The notes: generated from the sequence alone by a model not told the origin. A stretch of 64,000 nucleotides of DNA from UBA11986 sp963734955 (GCA_963734955.1 CAVTJO010000008.1:248001-312000), one strand, 5' to 3'. Shown: positions 44,528-51,410, counted from the stretch's first letter. Program-made: numbers and translations.

Positions 44528-44757
44528 ATGGAGACATCGATTGTAACGGTCAAAGGGCAAATCGTGGTGCCTGTGAAGATCAGGCGCAGGTTTGGCATAA
44601 AAAGGGGACGAAGGTGGCGTTCATTGAGCAGAATGGGAAGCTCATGATTCAGCCGCTGGACAAGAGCTACTTTGAGAGCCTTGCAGGAATTCTTGGCACG
44701 AACGGCAAAATGATGAAATCTCTCATGGATGACAAGAAGAAAGAGCGTGAGCTATGA
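44528..44757 (+). pseudogene. AbrB/VapB-type antitoxin gene with a -1 frame break
   Basis: Translation from ATG 44528 (AAGGAG five bases upstream) gives METSIVTVKGQIVVPVKIRR and RFGIK, the swapped-hairpin AbrB DNA-binding fold. At the AAAAAGGGG tract (44599-44607) the frame must move back one base to continue as KGTKVAFIEQNGKLMIQPLD and end at 44757. Read through in frame 0 it becomes nonsense. The restored antitoxin is about 76 residues with an acidic/basic C-terminus for toxin binding. The cause may be a deleted base, a sequencing error, or -1 slippage on the A-run, which would give the family-like GIKKGTKV. The stop overlaps the toxin start. Confidence 0.75.
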
Positions 44758-45152
44758 AAGCAGCCGTGCTGGACAGCTACGCGGTCATCGCATATCTCGA
44801 CCGCGAACCGGGGTACGACGAGGTGGCAAAGCTCTTCGAGGAATGCGTGACAAAGGATCGAGAGGTCTTTGTCTGTGTAGTGAATTGGGGCGAAGTCGTA
44901 TACCACGCGTTGCGGAGCGGTGGAGAGAGTATGGCCAAGCTCGCGGAGGATGCAATGCGCGCTCTTCCCATCCAGGTGGTTGAGGCCAACAAGGACCTCA
45001 CTCTCCAAGCGGCTTACCTAAAGGCGTTTAACAAGATGTCTTATGCTGATTGTTTTGCTGCTGCGCTGGCGATGAAGAAGAAATGTGAGCTTCTCACTGG
45101 CGACAAGGAATTCAAACAGGTTGAGAAAGAAATCAAGATCCGTTGGATCTGA
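44754..45152 (+). CDS. VapC-like PIN-domain toxin
   Basis: 132-residue PIN ribonuclease of a type II toxin-antitoxin pair. Acidic active-site residues: Asp7 in AVLDSYAVIAYL, Glu47 in NWGEV, Asp99 in SYADCFAAALA and Asp117 in LTGDKEF. The ATG overlaps the antitoxin's stop (ATGA), the usual order. Expected to cleave RNA when the antitoxin is lost. Because the antitoxin frame upstream is disrupted, either a functional antitoxin is still made by frameshifting or the toxin is not expressed at harmful levels. Confidence 0.88.
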   Translation: MKAAVLDSYAVIAYLDREPGYDEVAKLFEECVTKDREVFVCVVNWGEVVYHALRSGGESMAKLAEDAMRALPIQVVEANKDLTLQAAYLKAFNKMSYADCFAAALAMKKKCELLTGDKEFKQVEKEIKIRWI

Positions 45153-45174
45153 TTATCCTGAAGGAGTGCTTGTA

Positions 45175-46149
45175 ATGGAACATCTGACTTACACGCCTGA
45201 CACGGGCCTGATGGTTCACGAGGAAGGCGCGATTCGACTTCTTTGCCGAGCATTTAGATCACATGACAATGGGCTGCCGGAGTGGTGCAAGAACTCATCA
45301 GATCAATACGTTCGTGAAGATTGCCCTGCTGACCGCAGAGTTGTTGTCCTCTTGTTTTCAAACCAAAAAGGGAACAGACCCGCTTCAATTGCGTGCTTAG
45401 ATTTCTGTGGGATGAACAGTAAAGTCATTGAGTCAAAATGTCGAGTGTGGGCCGACCCGAATGCGTCTGGAAGAGACCAATCTTCAGCAGACATCCAAGG
45501 CGGCCACGGAAATGGGGGTAAGTGCTACATGACTCAGATGTTTGAGGACTACTCTTATGTTTTCGCAGTCCGCGATGGCAATGGATGCCACTACGGAGTC
45601 CCTTCCGGTTCAGTTCAATTCGGTTGGATCCCAACACCAGCGGAAGGCAAGGATTTCGTAGTAAAGGATTTGAAAGCCACGCTGTCCAAGGCGCTATCTA
45701 GAATTGGCGTCCGATATGAGGATCTCCCGCTTTCAGCACAACAGAGTTTTGCAGCCGCAAGAGGATTCACATTGGTTGTGGGCCTCAATCCCAAAGACTA
45801 TGAAAACAGGATTCCAGTAGGTGAATTGATTGAGAGTATTTCATCCCACCATCAGATGATCAAGACCTTTCAGCTTTGCAGGGTATTTGCGCTTCTCGAT
45901 GGAAAGAAGTTCAACCAAGGTCAACCATTAAGTCTTCCAGAAATTCCGCCGATTGAAGGGGCTTCGGACAGAGTTCTTGTGATCCCCGAATCGCTTCCAG
46001 ATCCTCGGTATCAGCAAAAAATCCCAACTACCAGCAATGGAAAAACCAAGCAGGGGGCTCTAATCCTCCAATCGGGTAAACTACACAGACTTGAACTGAG
46101 TTTGTCCTACTACAGGGCTGGCGTTGGGATCTGTGTGAGGTCATCATGA
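45175..46149 (+). CDS. GHKL (MORC/MutL/Hsp90-like) ATPase-fold protein
   Basis: 324 residues with the three nucleotide-binding boxes of the GHKL superfamily. N-box: EWCKNSSDQY (Glu36, Asn40, Asp43). G1: CLDFCGMN (Asp76, Gly79, Met80). G2: GGHGNGGK (109-116). The C-terminal 150 residues have no recognised fold. It is not a histidine kinase: no phospho-acceptor His or membrane part. AAGGAG lies before ATG 45175, and the stop overlaps the PLD-nuclease start (ATGA), so the two are translated together. GHKL ATPases of this style with nucleases and methylases were described as MORC/MutL-like modules in restriction-type systems (Iyer, Abhiman and Aravind). Base composition is more AT-rich than the core genes. 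Confidence 0.7.
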   Translation: MEHLTYTPDTGLMVHEEGAIRLLCRAFRSHDNGLPEWCKNSSDQYVREDCPADRRVVVLLFSNQKGNRPASIACLDFCGMNSKVIESKCRVWADPNASGRDQSSADIQGGHGNGGKCYMTQMFEDYSYVFAVRDGNGCHYGVPSGSVQFGWIPTPAEGKDFVVKDLKATLSKALSRIGVRYEDLPLSAQQSFAAARGFTLVVGLNPKDYENRIPVGELIESISSHHQMIKTFQLCRVFALLDGKKFNQGQPLSLPEIPPIEGASDRVLVIPESLPDPRYQQKIPTTSNGKTKQGALILQSGKLHRLELSLSYYRAGVGICVRSS

Positions 46150-47000
46150 TTTCTTTCCTACGATCGCCATGGCTGCAGCAGTTCGAAACTCTAGTTTCTG
46201 ACGCTACATCTTCCCTAACTATTTCCTCGCCGTATGTGAGCAAAGGACCTTGCACGCGAATCGCATTAATCAAGTCTCAGAGAGAAGACCACAATTTTGA
46301 AATCCCTTTGTTGACTGACCTCTCTAGGGGAGTCCTTTTAAGCGGTGCCAATGACGTTTCTGCGATATATGAGCTAGCGAGTACGTTCCAGAACATGAGT
46401 GTGAGGTTCCTTCCAAGCGTTCACGCGAAGGTGTACATAGCTGACGAGAAGAGAGCTATCGTTACGTCTGGAAATCTGACCTTTGGAGGAATGTTAAACA
46501 ACTTTGAATACGGAGTAGAAGTCGATGACCAAGAATCAGTTCGCAGAATCAAGGCGGACATCTTGAACTACGCCGCATTGGCAACACCGGTGGATAGGGA
46601 CCGCCTCGAATTCTTCAAAAGAACAGCGGTTGAACTCAATGACGTTCGTAGGCAGGCAGAGAAGAGCATAAACAAAAAGTTGCGACGAGAGTTTAATAGT
46701 CGTCTTCAGAAGTTTGATGAGGAAATAATCCGGACAAGAGTTGCCGGACGGGCACCGCATGCAATCTTCGCAGAGGCAATCCTATACCTCCTATCTAAGA
46801 AACCGTTGGGCACCACCGAGATGCATCCATTGATACAAAAGATTCATCCCGATCTTTGTGATGACAACATAGAACGCATCATTGATGGGAAGCATTTTGG
46901 AAAGAAGTGGAAGCATGCAGTTAGGACTGCTCAACAGCACCTAAAACGAATTGGAAAAATAGCATTCACAAATGGTGTATGGACTATCAGTACCAGATGA
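46146..47000 (+). CDS. single-HKD phospholipase D-family nuclease with C-terminal winged helix
   Basis: 284 residues. The N-terminal domain is PLD-like: SVHAKVYIAD gives the complete HxKx4D motif (His93, Lys95, Asp100), followed by TSGNLTFGG and FEYGVEVD. One HKD motif implies a dimeric active site, as in the BfiI and Nuc-type nucleases. The last 80 residues (AEAILYLLSKKPLGTTEMHP, HFGKKWKHAVRTAQQHLKR) look like a winged DNA-binding domain. Partner of the upstream GHKL ATPase by ATGA overlap. A DNA-cleaving role in defence is inferred, not shown; the metal-independent chemistry is known for the family. Confidence 0.78.
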   Translation: MISFLRSPWLQQFETLVSDATSSLTISSPYVSKGPCTRIALIKSQREDHNFEIPLLTDLSRGVLLSGANDVSAIYELASTFQNMSVRFLPSVHAKVYIADEKRAIVTSGNLTFGGMLNNFEYGVEVDDQESVRRIKADILNYAALATPVDRDRLEFFKRTAVELNDVRRQAEKSINKKLRREFNSRLQKFDEEIIRTRVAGRAPHAIFAEAILYLLSKKPLGTTEMHPLIQKIHPDLCDDNIERIIDGKHFGKKWKHAVRTAQQHLKRIGKIAFTNGVWTISTR

Positions 47001-47031
47001 AGTGGCACAGAACGGACCGAGACTTGATTAG

Positions 47032-47712
47032 CGACGGCGCACATTTCATCCCATCGCGCTCCCAAGACAGAAGAAGTATGGCAACGTTTCTTCCGATACG
47101 CGGTCGCTCTACCATTTCGAACTGGTACTTGCCTTGTGCAAGGGCGAAAGACAATTTAGTCTGGCTCAAGAATTCTATTGGTATAACCCGGCAAAGTTAC
47201 CTGCTCCAGCCGAGTGGGTTAACATCAGAAGAATACGTGTAAAGGATGCCGTCAATCCGATTTGGTGGCTCTCGAAGGACTCTTATCCTAAGGCATCCAA
47301 CAGAAGAGTTCTGTCACCTTATAAGAAATCTATGCTGAAGCTCTTCAAGAACGGATACAATTCTGGTGTTCGCCCATCTGAACACAATATCTCGAAGAAG
47401 TGGGGAACCAATAATGGGGGGGCAATTCCGCCTAACATGTTGAACATATCAAATTTGTTGTCCGCTTCAAACACGAAGAGCTTTGACAGCTACATGGAGT
47501 CCTGTCGTAAACTAAAGCTCAAGATTCATCCGGCGCGGTTTGTTGAATTTGTGCCCGAATTCTTCATAAAGTTCCTAACAACTAAAGGAGATAGTGTCTT
47601 AGATCCGTTTGCCGGTAGTAATGTTGTCGGCTCGGTAGCCGAGAGGCTTCGACGAAGGTGGTTGAGTTTTGACTTATCAGAGGAATACATGCGTGGTTTT
47701 TTTTTGCCTTGA
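47032..47712 (+). pseudogene. degraded beta-class N4/N6 DNA methyltransferase
   Basis: The frame from 47032 (just after an in-frame TAG) reads ALPRQKKYGNVSSD and then immediately TRSLYHFELVLALCKG, AQEFYWYNPAKLP, NIRRIRVKDAVNP, GGAIPPNMLNISN, HPARFVEFVPEFFIKFLTT and the AdoMet-binding DPFAGSNVVGS. In intact enzymes some 40 residues stand between KKYGN and TRSLYHFE, so there is an internal deletion. The catalytic TSPPF region before ALPRQ reads TFHPI, and the N-terminus is gone. A T9 tract near the end (47697-47705) may hide another shift: with eight T the frame runs to 47800. Not expected to methylate. Confidence 0.8.
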
Positions 47713-47977
47713 GCAAGCAACGGCTGTCAACAAGGAGTTGAAGAAATTCTTAAGGGAGAAACACGTTACAAGGAAGTCAATCTATATTGAATCGGATTGA
47801 TCGTTGCAGAACCTTGCCTTGCGATTCTGCAAATCTCTTCAATAAAAGGTCACTTTACCTCAGAAACGCCACGAACGCTCCCGCAAACGCGATGATACTA
47901 AAGACTGCAAGCAGTCCGATATCGATCAATGCCGGAGTAATGTAGTCCGGCAGCGCATCTCCTCAGATTATCCCCGA

Positions 47978-47994
47978 GAATGCCTTCGGCATTC
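47978..47994. repeat. hairpin GAATGCC-TTC-GGCATTC
   Basis: Perfect seven-base arms with a TTC loop. A near copy (GATGCCTTCGGCATTC) occurs at about 49449-49464. Immediately followed by another small hairpin at 47999-48013 (CGCCTC/GAGGCG). Confidence 0.7.
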
Positions 47995-48013
47995 ACTTCG
48001 CCTCGGCGAGGCG

Positions 48014-48065
48014 GCTTCATTCACAATGTCTTTTATTGCCATTTCTCTTTGGAAGAGAAATGGCG
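48014..48065. repeat. 52-base direct repeat, copy 1, with 12-bp hairpin
   Basis: Begins GCTTCATTCACAATG and includes the hairpin 48038-48064, with arms GCCATTTCTCTT/AAGAGAAATGGC and a TGG loop. Copy 2 is at 48559-48610, with the hairpin identical. Arms of the TTTCTT/AAGAAA type recur in five further places with different tips. Confidence 0.8.
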
Positions 48066-48068
48066 TCG

Positions 48069-48092
48069 GCCAGAGGCTGATGCGCCTCTGGC
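48069..48092. repeat. hairpin GCCAGAGGC/GCCTCTGGC
   Basis: Nine perfect pairs around a six-base loop. It sits between the preceding hairpin and its AAAAGAGAAC tail, as though inserted into the element. Confidence 0.7.
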
Positions 48093-48150
48093 GCAAAAGA
48101 GAACATTTCCGAATCGAATCCCGCGAGCGAGGATGATTCAAGTCATGTTT

Positions 48151-48188
48151 TCATGCGATTTCATCACCGGGCATTAAAACGGTAAGCG
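48151..48188. repeat. 38-base direct repeat, copy 1
   Basis: Contains TTCATCACCGGGCATTAAA; matches 48986-49023 at 35 of 38 positions by eye. Similarity continues less well upstream (ATCGAATCCCG). Confidence 0.75.
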
Positions 48189-48396
48189 CACGTGGCTGAC
48201 GGTTTCGGGTGGCTCAGATCATTTACCATTCGCCTCGACATGCTCGATGTCGAAATCGATGGCGGTGTGCGTGGGCCAACACGACCGGATTGCGATTTCG
48301 GTGTTTACTGTTCCATTGCCCGGTACCGAAATCGCCTGAACCAGAGGTCCGAACGAACTGCGGTGCAGCGTTTCGATTTCGACAAAGACTTCTTTG

Positions 48397-48425
48397 GTTA
48401 CTTTCTTCCTCGGGAAGAAAGTGAC
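48397..48425. repeat. hairpin with ACTTTCTTCC/GGAAGAAAGT arms
   Basis: Ten perfect pairs (48400-48422) with a TCG loop, extended by GTT/GAC (one G-T pair). Member of the TTTCTT/AAGAAA-arm hairpin family in this island. Confidence 0.75.
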
Positions 48426-48487
48426 ATCTGAGCTCAGCGCTCCTTTCCAATTGGAACGCTCTGGCAACGGTTGACCAACCAAGCCAC

Positions 48488-48516
48488 GTCATTCTGAGCG
48501 TAGCGAAGAATCTGAT
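48488..48516. repeat. CATTCTGAGCGTAGCGAAGAATCTGAT dispersed repeat fragment
   Basis: Matches the widely seen CATTCTGAGCG...GAAGAATCT repeat. A second version with an inserted hairpin (GTCCT/AGGAC) lies at 48787-48826, and an inverted fragment (TTCAGAATGACG) near 49488. The hairpin CAGGTTCT/AGAACCTG follows at 48532-48559. Confidence 0.65.
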
Positions 48517-48558
48517 TCATCAATGGTATGTCAGGTTCTTTACTGGGCCTGAGAACCT

Positions 48559-48610
48559 GCTTCATTCACAATGCCCTTTGTTGCCATTTCTCTTTGGAAG
48601 AGAAATGGCG
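48559..48610. repeat. 52-base direct repeat, copy 2, with 12-bp hairpin
   Basis: Second copy of 48014-48065; the hairpin 48583-48609 is identical and is followed directly by GAAAGAGAAC, which seems to be the usual 3' tail of this element. Confidence 0.8.
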
Positions 48611-48666
48611 AAAGAGAACTTTTCGAAATCGGAATGCACGAATCAATCGCCACCGCGCGACCCGGA

Positions 48667-48705
48667 AGTTTCGGGGAATGCTGAAGCAACAACTTCCCCG
48701 AAACT
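48667..48705. repeat. hairpin AGTTTCGGGGAA/TTCCCCGAAACT
   Basis: Twelve perfect pairs with a 15-base loop; a different sequence type from the TTTCTT hairpins. Confidence 0.75.
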
Positions 48706-48835
48706 AAACCCTTCGATTGATTCTTCCAACCGCACACCGCCGTCGATTTCGAAATGCTGGGGTAGGTTCAGCCCAACTCTGCCCATGTCATTCTGAGTCC
48801 TGATTCTCAAGGACGAAGAATCTGATGAACCTTCT

Positions 48836-48861
48836 GTACTTTCTCTTGGAAGAGAAAGTAC
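48836..48861. repeat. hairpin GTACTTTCTCTT/AAGAGAAAGTAC
   Basis: Twelve perfect pairs around GG, then CAAAGAGAAC. Differs from 48583-48609 at the arm tips on both sides in a way that keeps pairing (GCCA.../...TGGC versus GTAC.../...GTAC). Confidence 0.8.
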
Positions 48862-48897
48862 CAAAGAGAACTCTTTCCGAATCGAAGCAAGCCTGGT

Positions 48898-48928
48898 GTC
48901 CATTTCTTTGTGCGCCAAAGAAATGGAC
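48898..48928. repeat. hairpin GTCCATTTCTTTG/CAAAGAAATGGAC
   Basis: Thirteen perfect pairs with loop TGCGC, followed by GAAAGAAAGC. Same family as above with another set of matched tip bases. Confidence 0.8.
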
Positions 48929-48985
48929 GAAAGAAAGCGTTCCCGAAATCGAATCCCGGAGGCTCATGCAATTCAGTCCTGATGT

Positions 48986-49023
48986 TCATGCGTTTTCATC
49001 ACCGGGCATTAAAGCAGTAAGCG
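48986..49023. repeat. 38-base direct repeat, copy 2
   Basis: Partner of 48151-48188, 835 bases downstream of it; three mismatches. Confidence 0.75.
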
Positions 49024-49057
49024 ATGAAATCGTCCGTCCGCTCTGTGGACGAGATCT

Positions 49058-49078
49058 CGTGGCGCCGAAGGCGCCACG
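49058..49078. repeat. hairpin CGTGGCGCC-GAA-GGCGCCACG
   Basis: Nine perfect GC-rich pairs with a three-base loop; no T-run, so not a terminator. Confidence 0.7.
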
Positions 49079-49303
49079 GACAAATCCTGTTTGATCTGCC
49101 AACCCACACGCGCCGTCGATTCGGAAAATGCTGTCGGCATATCGCCATACGCTGAGCCCTCGGAACTGCAGGCGGTGTGCGGTCGGCGTACCAACAACAC
49201 TCTCACAATCATCCGACTATGAATGACTGAGGCGTTGCAGTTCCGAAAGTTTTTCCGCTTTCCAGGATTCCGCCTTGGGCGGGATTCTGAGGAAGCGAAC
49301 TTG

Positions 49304-49329
49304 CCCACTTCTTTCCAAAAAGAAGTGGG
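49304..49329. repeat. hairpin CCCACTTCTTT/AAAGAAGTGGG
   Basis: Eleven perfect pairs with a CCAA loop, followed by AGAAAGAATAA. Another TTTCTT/AAGAAA-type member with matched tip changes. Confidence 0.8.
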
Positions 49330-49368
49330 AGAAAGAATAATTGGTATCACATTGTGCCGACAAGAATG

Positions 49369-49404
49369 CCTGCCTGCCGTTGGGGACCGCGTCCGGCAGG
49401 CAGG
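49369..49404. repeat. hairpin CCTGCCTGCCG/CGGCAGGCAGG
   Basis: Eleven perfect pairs, 14-base loop. It interrupts a TGCCGACAAGAATG segment like that of the hairpins near 43 kb. Confidence 0.75.
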
Positions 49405-49442
49405 TCGTCACCACCCGTGATTAGATTGGTATCCAGATTCTC

Positions 49443-49459
49443 CCGAAGGATGCCTTCGG
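49443..49459. repeat. hairpin CCGAAGG-ATG-CCTTCGG
   Basis: Seven perfect pairs; overlaps the GATGCCTTCGGCATTC sequence related to 47978-47994. Confidence 0.6.
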
Positions 49460-49522
49460 CATTCACTCCGCCTGAGCAGCGGCTTCGTTCAGAATGACGT
49501 TTGGCTATTCCTCACCTATACT

Positions 49523-49556
49523 GTCATTGCGAGACCTCCTTTGGCGAAGCAATCTC
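49523..49556. repeat. GTCATTGCGAG...GAAGCAATCTC dispersed repeat
   Basis: A 34-base match in form to the common dispersed sequence seen in many unrelated bacterial genomes. Single copy in this window. Confidence 0.55.
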
Positions 49557-49631
49557 TCCCTCGCACAGAGCCGACGCTCGCGGCTCCTTCCTTCTCTCTG
49601 GATTACCCCGGTTGCCATCGACGCGCGATGA

Positions 49632-49829
49632 TTAGTTGACCTTACGGACCTTTCTCCTTGCTGTTCTCCGCCGCATTGGCATATCCTTCTGACGCCTCTT
49701 CACACCAGCCTGAAATCCTTTCAGTCGGGCGTGACGTTCTGGCAATCCCAAAAATTCCTCTCCGATTCCGCACTCAGCCGTAACCCTTGGCTGTTCAATA
49801 GGTTTCCCCGACACTCGTCGTTCTGGCAT
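49632..49829 (-). CDS. small basic hypothetical protein (65 aa), doubtful
   Basis: 65-residue frame with a strikingly basic C-terminus (GVKRRQKDMPMRRRTARRKV). Composition is protein-like and it lies outside the palindromes, but no ribosome binding site precedes the ATG and no family is recognised. It could be a relic. Confidence 0.25.
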   Translation of the reverse strand: MPERRVSGKPIEQPRVTAECGIGEEFLGLPERHARLKGFQAGVKRRQKDMPMRRRTARRKVRKVN

Positions 49830-49906
49830 GTGCGTTGCAAATAGTCATATCAGTGAATGAGAAACTACCAACAACAAATCAAAATACAACCAAGGAGGTA
49901 CCAAAC

Positions 49907-50347
49907 ATGTTTGTGCGAGTTCAACGACATCCGATGACATCTTCCCTGTTCGAGCCGCTGATCGATTGGAGCGACGGAGATTCACTGTTTGGCAATCTAC
50001 TCAACGGTATGGCCCAACCGGCATCTGTTTTTCCCGTAATCGACATGGCGGAATACGAAAACGAAAGTGTGCTGATCGCGGAAATGCCAGGTGTCAGGAA
50101 AGAAGACCTCAAGCTTTCAGTGAATGACGGTGTCTTGACCATCAGCGGTGAACGCAAGGGGCACGAACTGCCTGAGCATTCGACATGGCTGAGGAACGAG
50201 ATTGAGTCCGGCAAGTTCACGCGGTCCGTGCAGCTTCCGCACGAGGTGAACGCCGGTGCAATCTCTGCCGAATTGACCAACGGCGTGCTGCGCGTTGTGT
50301 TGCCCAAAGCGGAAGAGATCCGGCCGCGAGAGATCAAAGTTCAATAA
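49907..50347 (+). CDS. Hsp20/alpha-crystallin small heat shock protein 1
   Basis: 146-residue ATP-independent holdase. The alpha-crystallin domain spans about 43-146: PVIDMAEYENESVLIAEMPG, VRKEDLKLSVNDGVLTISGE, then LPHEVNAGAISAELTNGVLR with the A-x-x-x-N-G-V-L signature. AAGGAGG at 49892-49898 selects ATG 49907 over upstream codons. First of three consecutive Hsp20 genes, followed by Lon. Confidence 0.95.
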   Translation: MFVRVQRHPMTSSLFEPLIDWSDGDSLFGNLLNGMAQPASVFPVIDMAEYENESVLIAEMPGVRKEDLKLSVNDGVLTISGERKGHELPEHSTWLRNEIESGKFTRSVQLPHEVNAGAISAELTNGVLRVVLPKAEEIRPREIKVQ

Positions 50348-50365
50348 TGTGGAGGTGCGATTGTC

Positions 50366-50764
50366 ATGACGGGAAATAACGAAGTTTCAGTAGTCAAACG
50401 TGCAAACACCCTTCCGGCAGTGCAACCGGGAGCGCAGGAGATATTCGTGAGCCCATCCACCGATGTGTACGAAACCCCCGAGGCGTTCGTTCTGATGCTG
50501 GACCTGCCTGGGGTTGCGAAGGATGCGATTGCGGTGACGATGGAGAACGGAACGTTGAGTGTGCGCGCAAAGATTGAACCGCGTCATTCAATGGGCGCGA
50601 AGGTGCTGTTCAAGGAACTGCGGGGGACGACGTTCTATCGGGTATTCAACCTCGGAGATGGCATCGATCGGACAAACGTGGATGCGCACTATGAGCTCGG
50701 CACGCTGACGATCAAGCTCTTCAAGAAGGAAGAGACGAAGCCGAGAGAGATTCACATTAGATAA
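50366..50764 (+). CDS. Hsp20-family protein 2, divergent
   Basis: 132 residues. Crystallin-like strands STDVYETPEAFVLMLDLPGV, AIAVTMENGTLSVRA, FYRVFNLGDGIDRTNVDAHY and a closing LGTLTIKLFKKEE are present, but the usual NGVL signature reads ELGTL and there is little N-terminal extension. It likely partners with the flanking Hsp20s. It starts 19 bases after the first gene, with GGAGG ten bases upstream. Confidence 0.88.
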   Translation: MTGNNEVSVVKRANTLPAVQPGAQEIFVSPSTDVYETPEAFVLMLDLPGVAKDAIAVTMENGTLSVRAKIEPRHSMGAKVLFKELRGTTFYRVFNLGDGIDRTNVDAHYELGTLTIKLFKKEETKPREIHIR

Positions 50765-50812
50765 ACAAGGCGATCATTTATCGTTCCACAAAAATCAAAG
50801 GAGGTGTCTACT

Positions 50813-51283
50813 ATGTCATTAATACGTTGGAATCCGGCGCGTGAGCTGGCGACATTTCCTACTGACGTGTTTAACATGCAGCGGGAGATCAACAGGATGT
50901 TTGACAGCTTCTTCCGTGGTGGTACCCTGGACGATGGTTCCCTCGGGACCTCACTCTGGGCACCGGCGACGGATATTGCCGAACATGACGACGAGTACCA
51001 GGTGAAGGTTGAGCTTCCCGGAGTCGGAAAGGATGACGTGAAGATCACGATGCAGGACAACATCCTCACGATCCGCGGTGAGAAGAAGCAGGAGAAGGAA
51101 TCGAAGAACTCCAGCTATCATCGTGTCGAGCGATCCTACGGGTCGTTCCAGAGGTCGTTCACACTGCCCACACGCGTGAAGCAGGACAAGATCGAGGCTG
51201 CATACAACGATGGGATCCTCACCATTACGCTTCCGAAAGCGGAAGAGACGAAGCCAAAACAGATCGAAGTGAAGGTAAAGTAA
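50813..51283 (+). CDS. Hsp20/alpha-crystallin small heat shock protein 3
   Basis: 156 residues with the typical bacterial class A N-terminus (LIRWNPARELATF, MQREINRMFDSFF) and a full crystallin domain: WAPATDIAEHDDEYQVKVEL, VKITMQDNILTIRGEKK, YGSFQRSFTLPTRVKQDKIE, AAYNDGILTITLPK. AAAGGAGGT lies eight bases before ATG 50813; a GTG three codons earlier overlaps that site and is rejected. A terminator follows. Confidence 0.95.
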   Translation: MSLIRWNPARELATFPTDVFNMQREINRMFDSFFRGGTLDDGSLGTSLWAPATDIAEHDDEYQVKVELPGVGKDDVKITMQDNILTIRGEKKQEKESKNSSYHRVERSYGSFQRSFTLPTRVKQDKIEAAYNDGILTITLPKAEETKPKQIEVKVK

Positions 51284-51303
51284 CAAGCGATATCGGTGGG
51301 ATA

Positions 51304-51350
51304 AGGCGGGACCTGCAGGTTGGCCCTGAGGGTTCCCGCCTTTTGTTTTC
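51304..51350 (+). terminator. Rho-independent terminator after the Hsp20 cluster
   Basis: AGGCGGGA at 51304-51311 pairs with TCCCGCCT at 51334-51341, then ttttgtttt. It separates the Hsp20 transcripts from lon. Confidence 0.7.
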
Positions 51351-51410
51351 TTGAAACGAATCATTATTGTGTGTTGTTTGAATAGATAGAGTCTCAAACA
51401 GAGGAATGTG

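Larger units (their letters stand above)
47801..49906. other. 2.1-kb gene-free island of hairpins and degraded repeats
   Basis: No frame here has recognisable protein character; those present mostly read through palindromes. The stretch contains more than ten hairpins, two imperfect direct duplications, and fragments of the widely dispersed CATTCTGAG...GAAGAATCT and GTCATTGCGAG...GAAGCAATCTC repeats. It ends at the leader of the Hsp20 genes, with AAGGAGG at about 49892. It directly follows the broken methyltransferase. Confidence 0.75.

Noticed and set aside
44479..44757. Antitoxin starting at the TTG at 44479
   Set aside because: That codon is the -35 box, and the sequence up to about 44600 in that frame is not AbrB-like, whereas the frame from 44528 is.
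47978..49404. Integron attC cassette sites
   Set aside because: Hairpins are short perfect palindromes without the bulged R/L core layout, and there are no cassettes or integrase.
47980..49420. Several 60-110 codon frames in the hairpin island
   Set aside because: They run through perfect palindromes and direct repeats, occur on both strands at once and have no ribosome sites.
47978..49459. CRISPR array
   Set aside because: Repeats differ in sequence, spacing is irregular, and no Cas genes are present.
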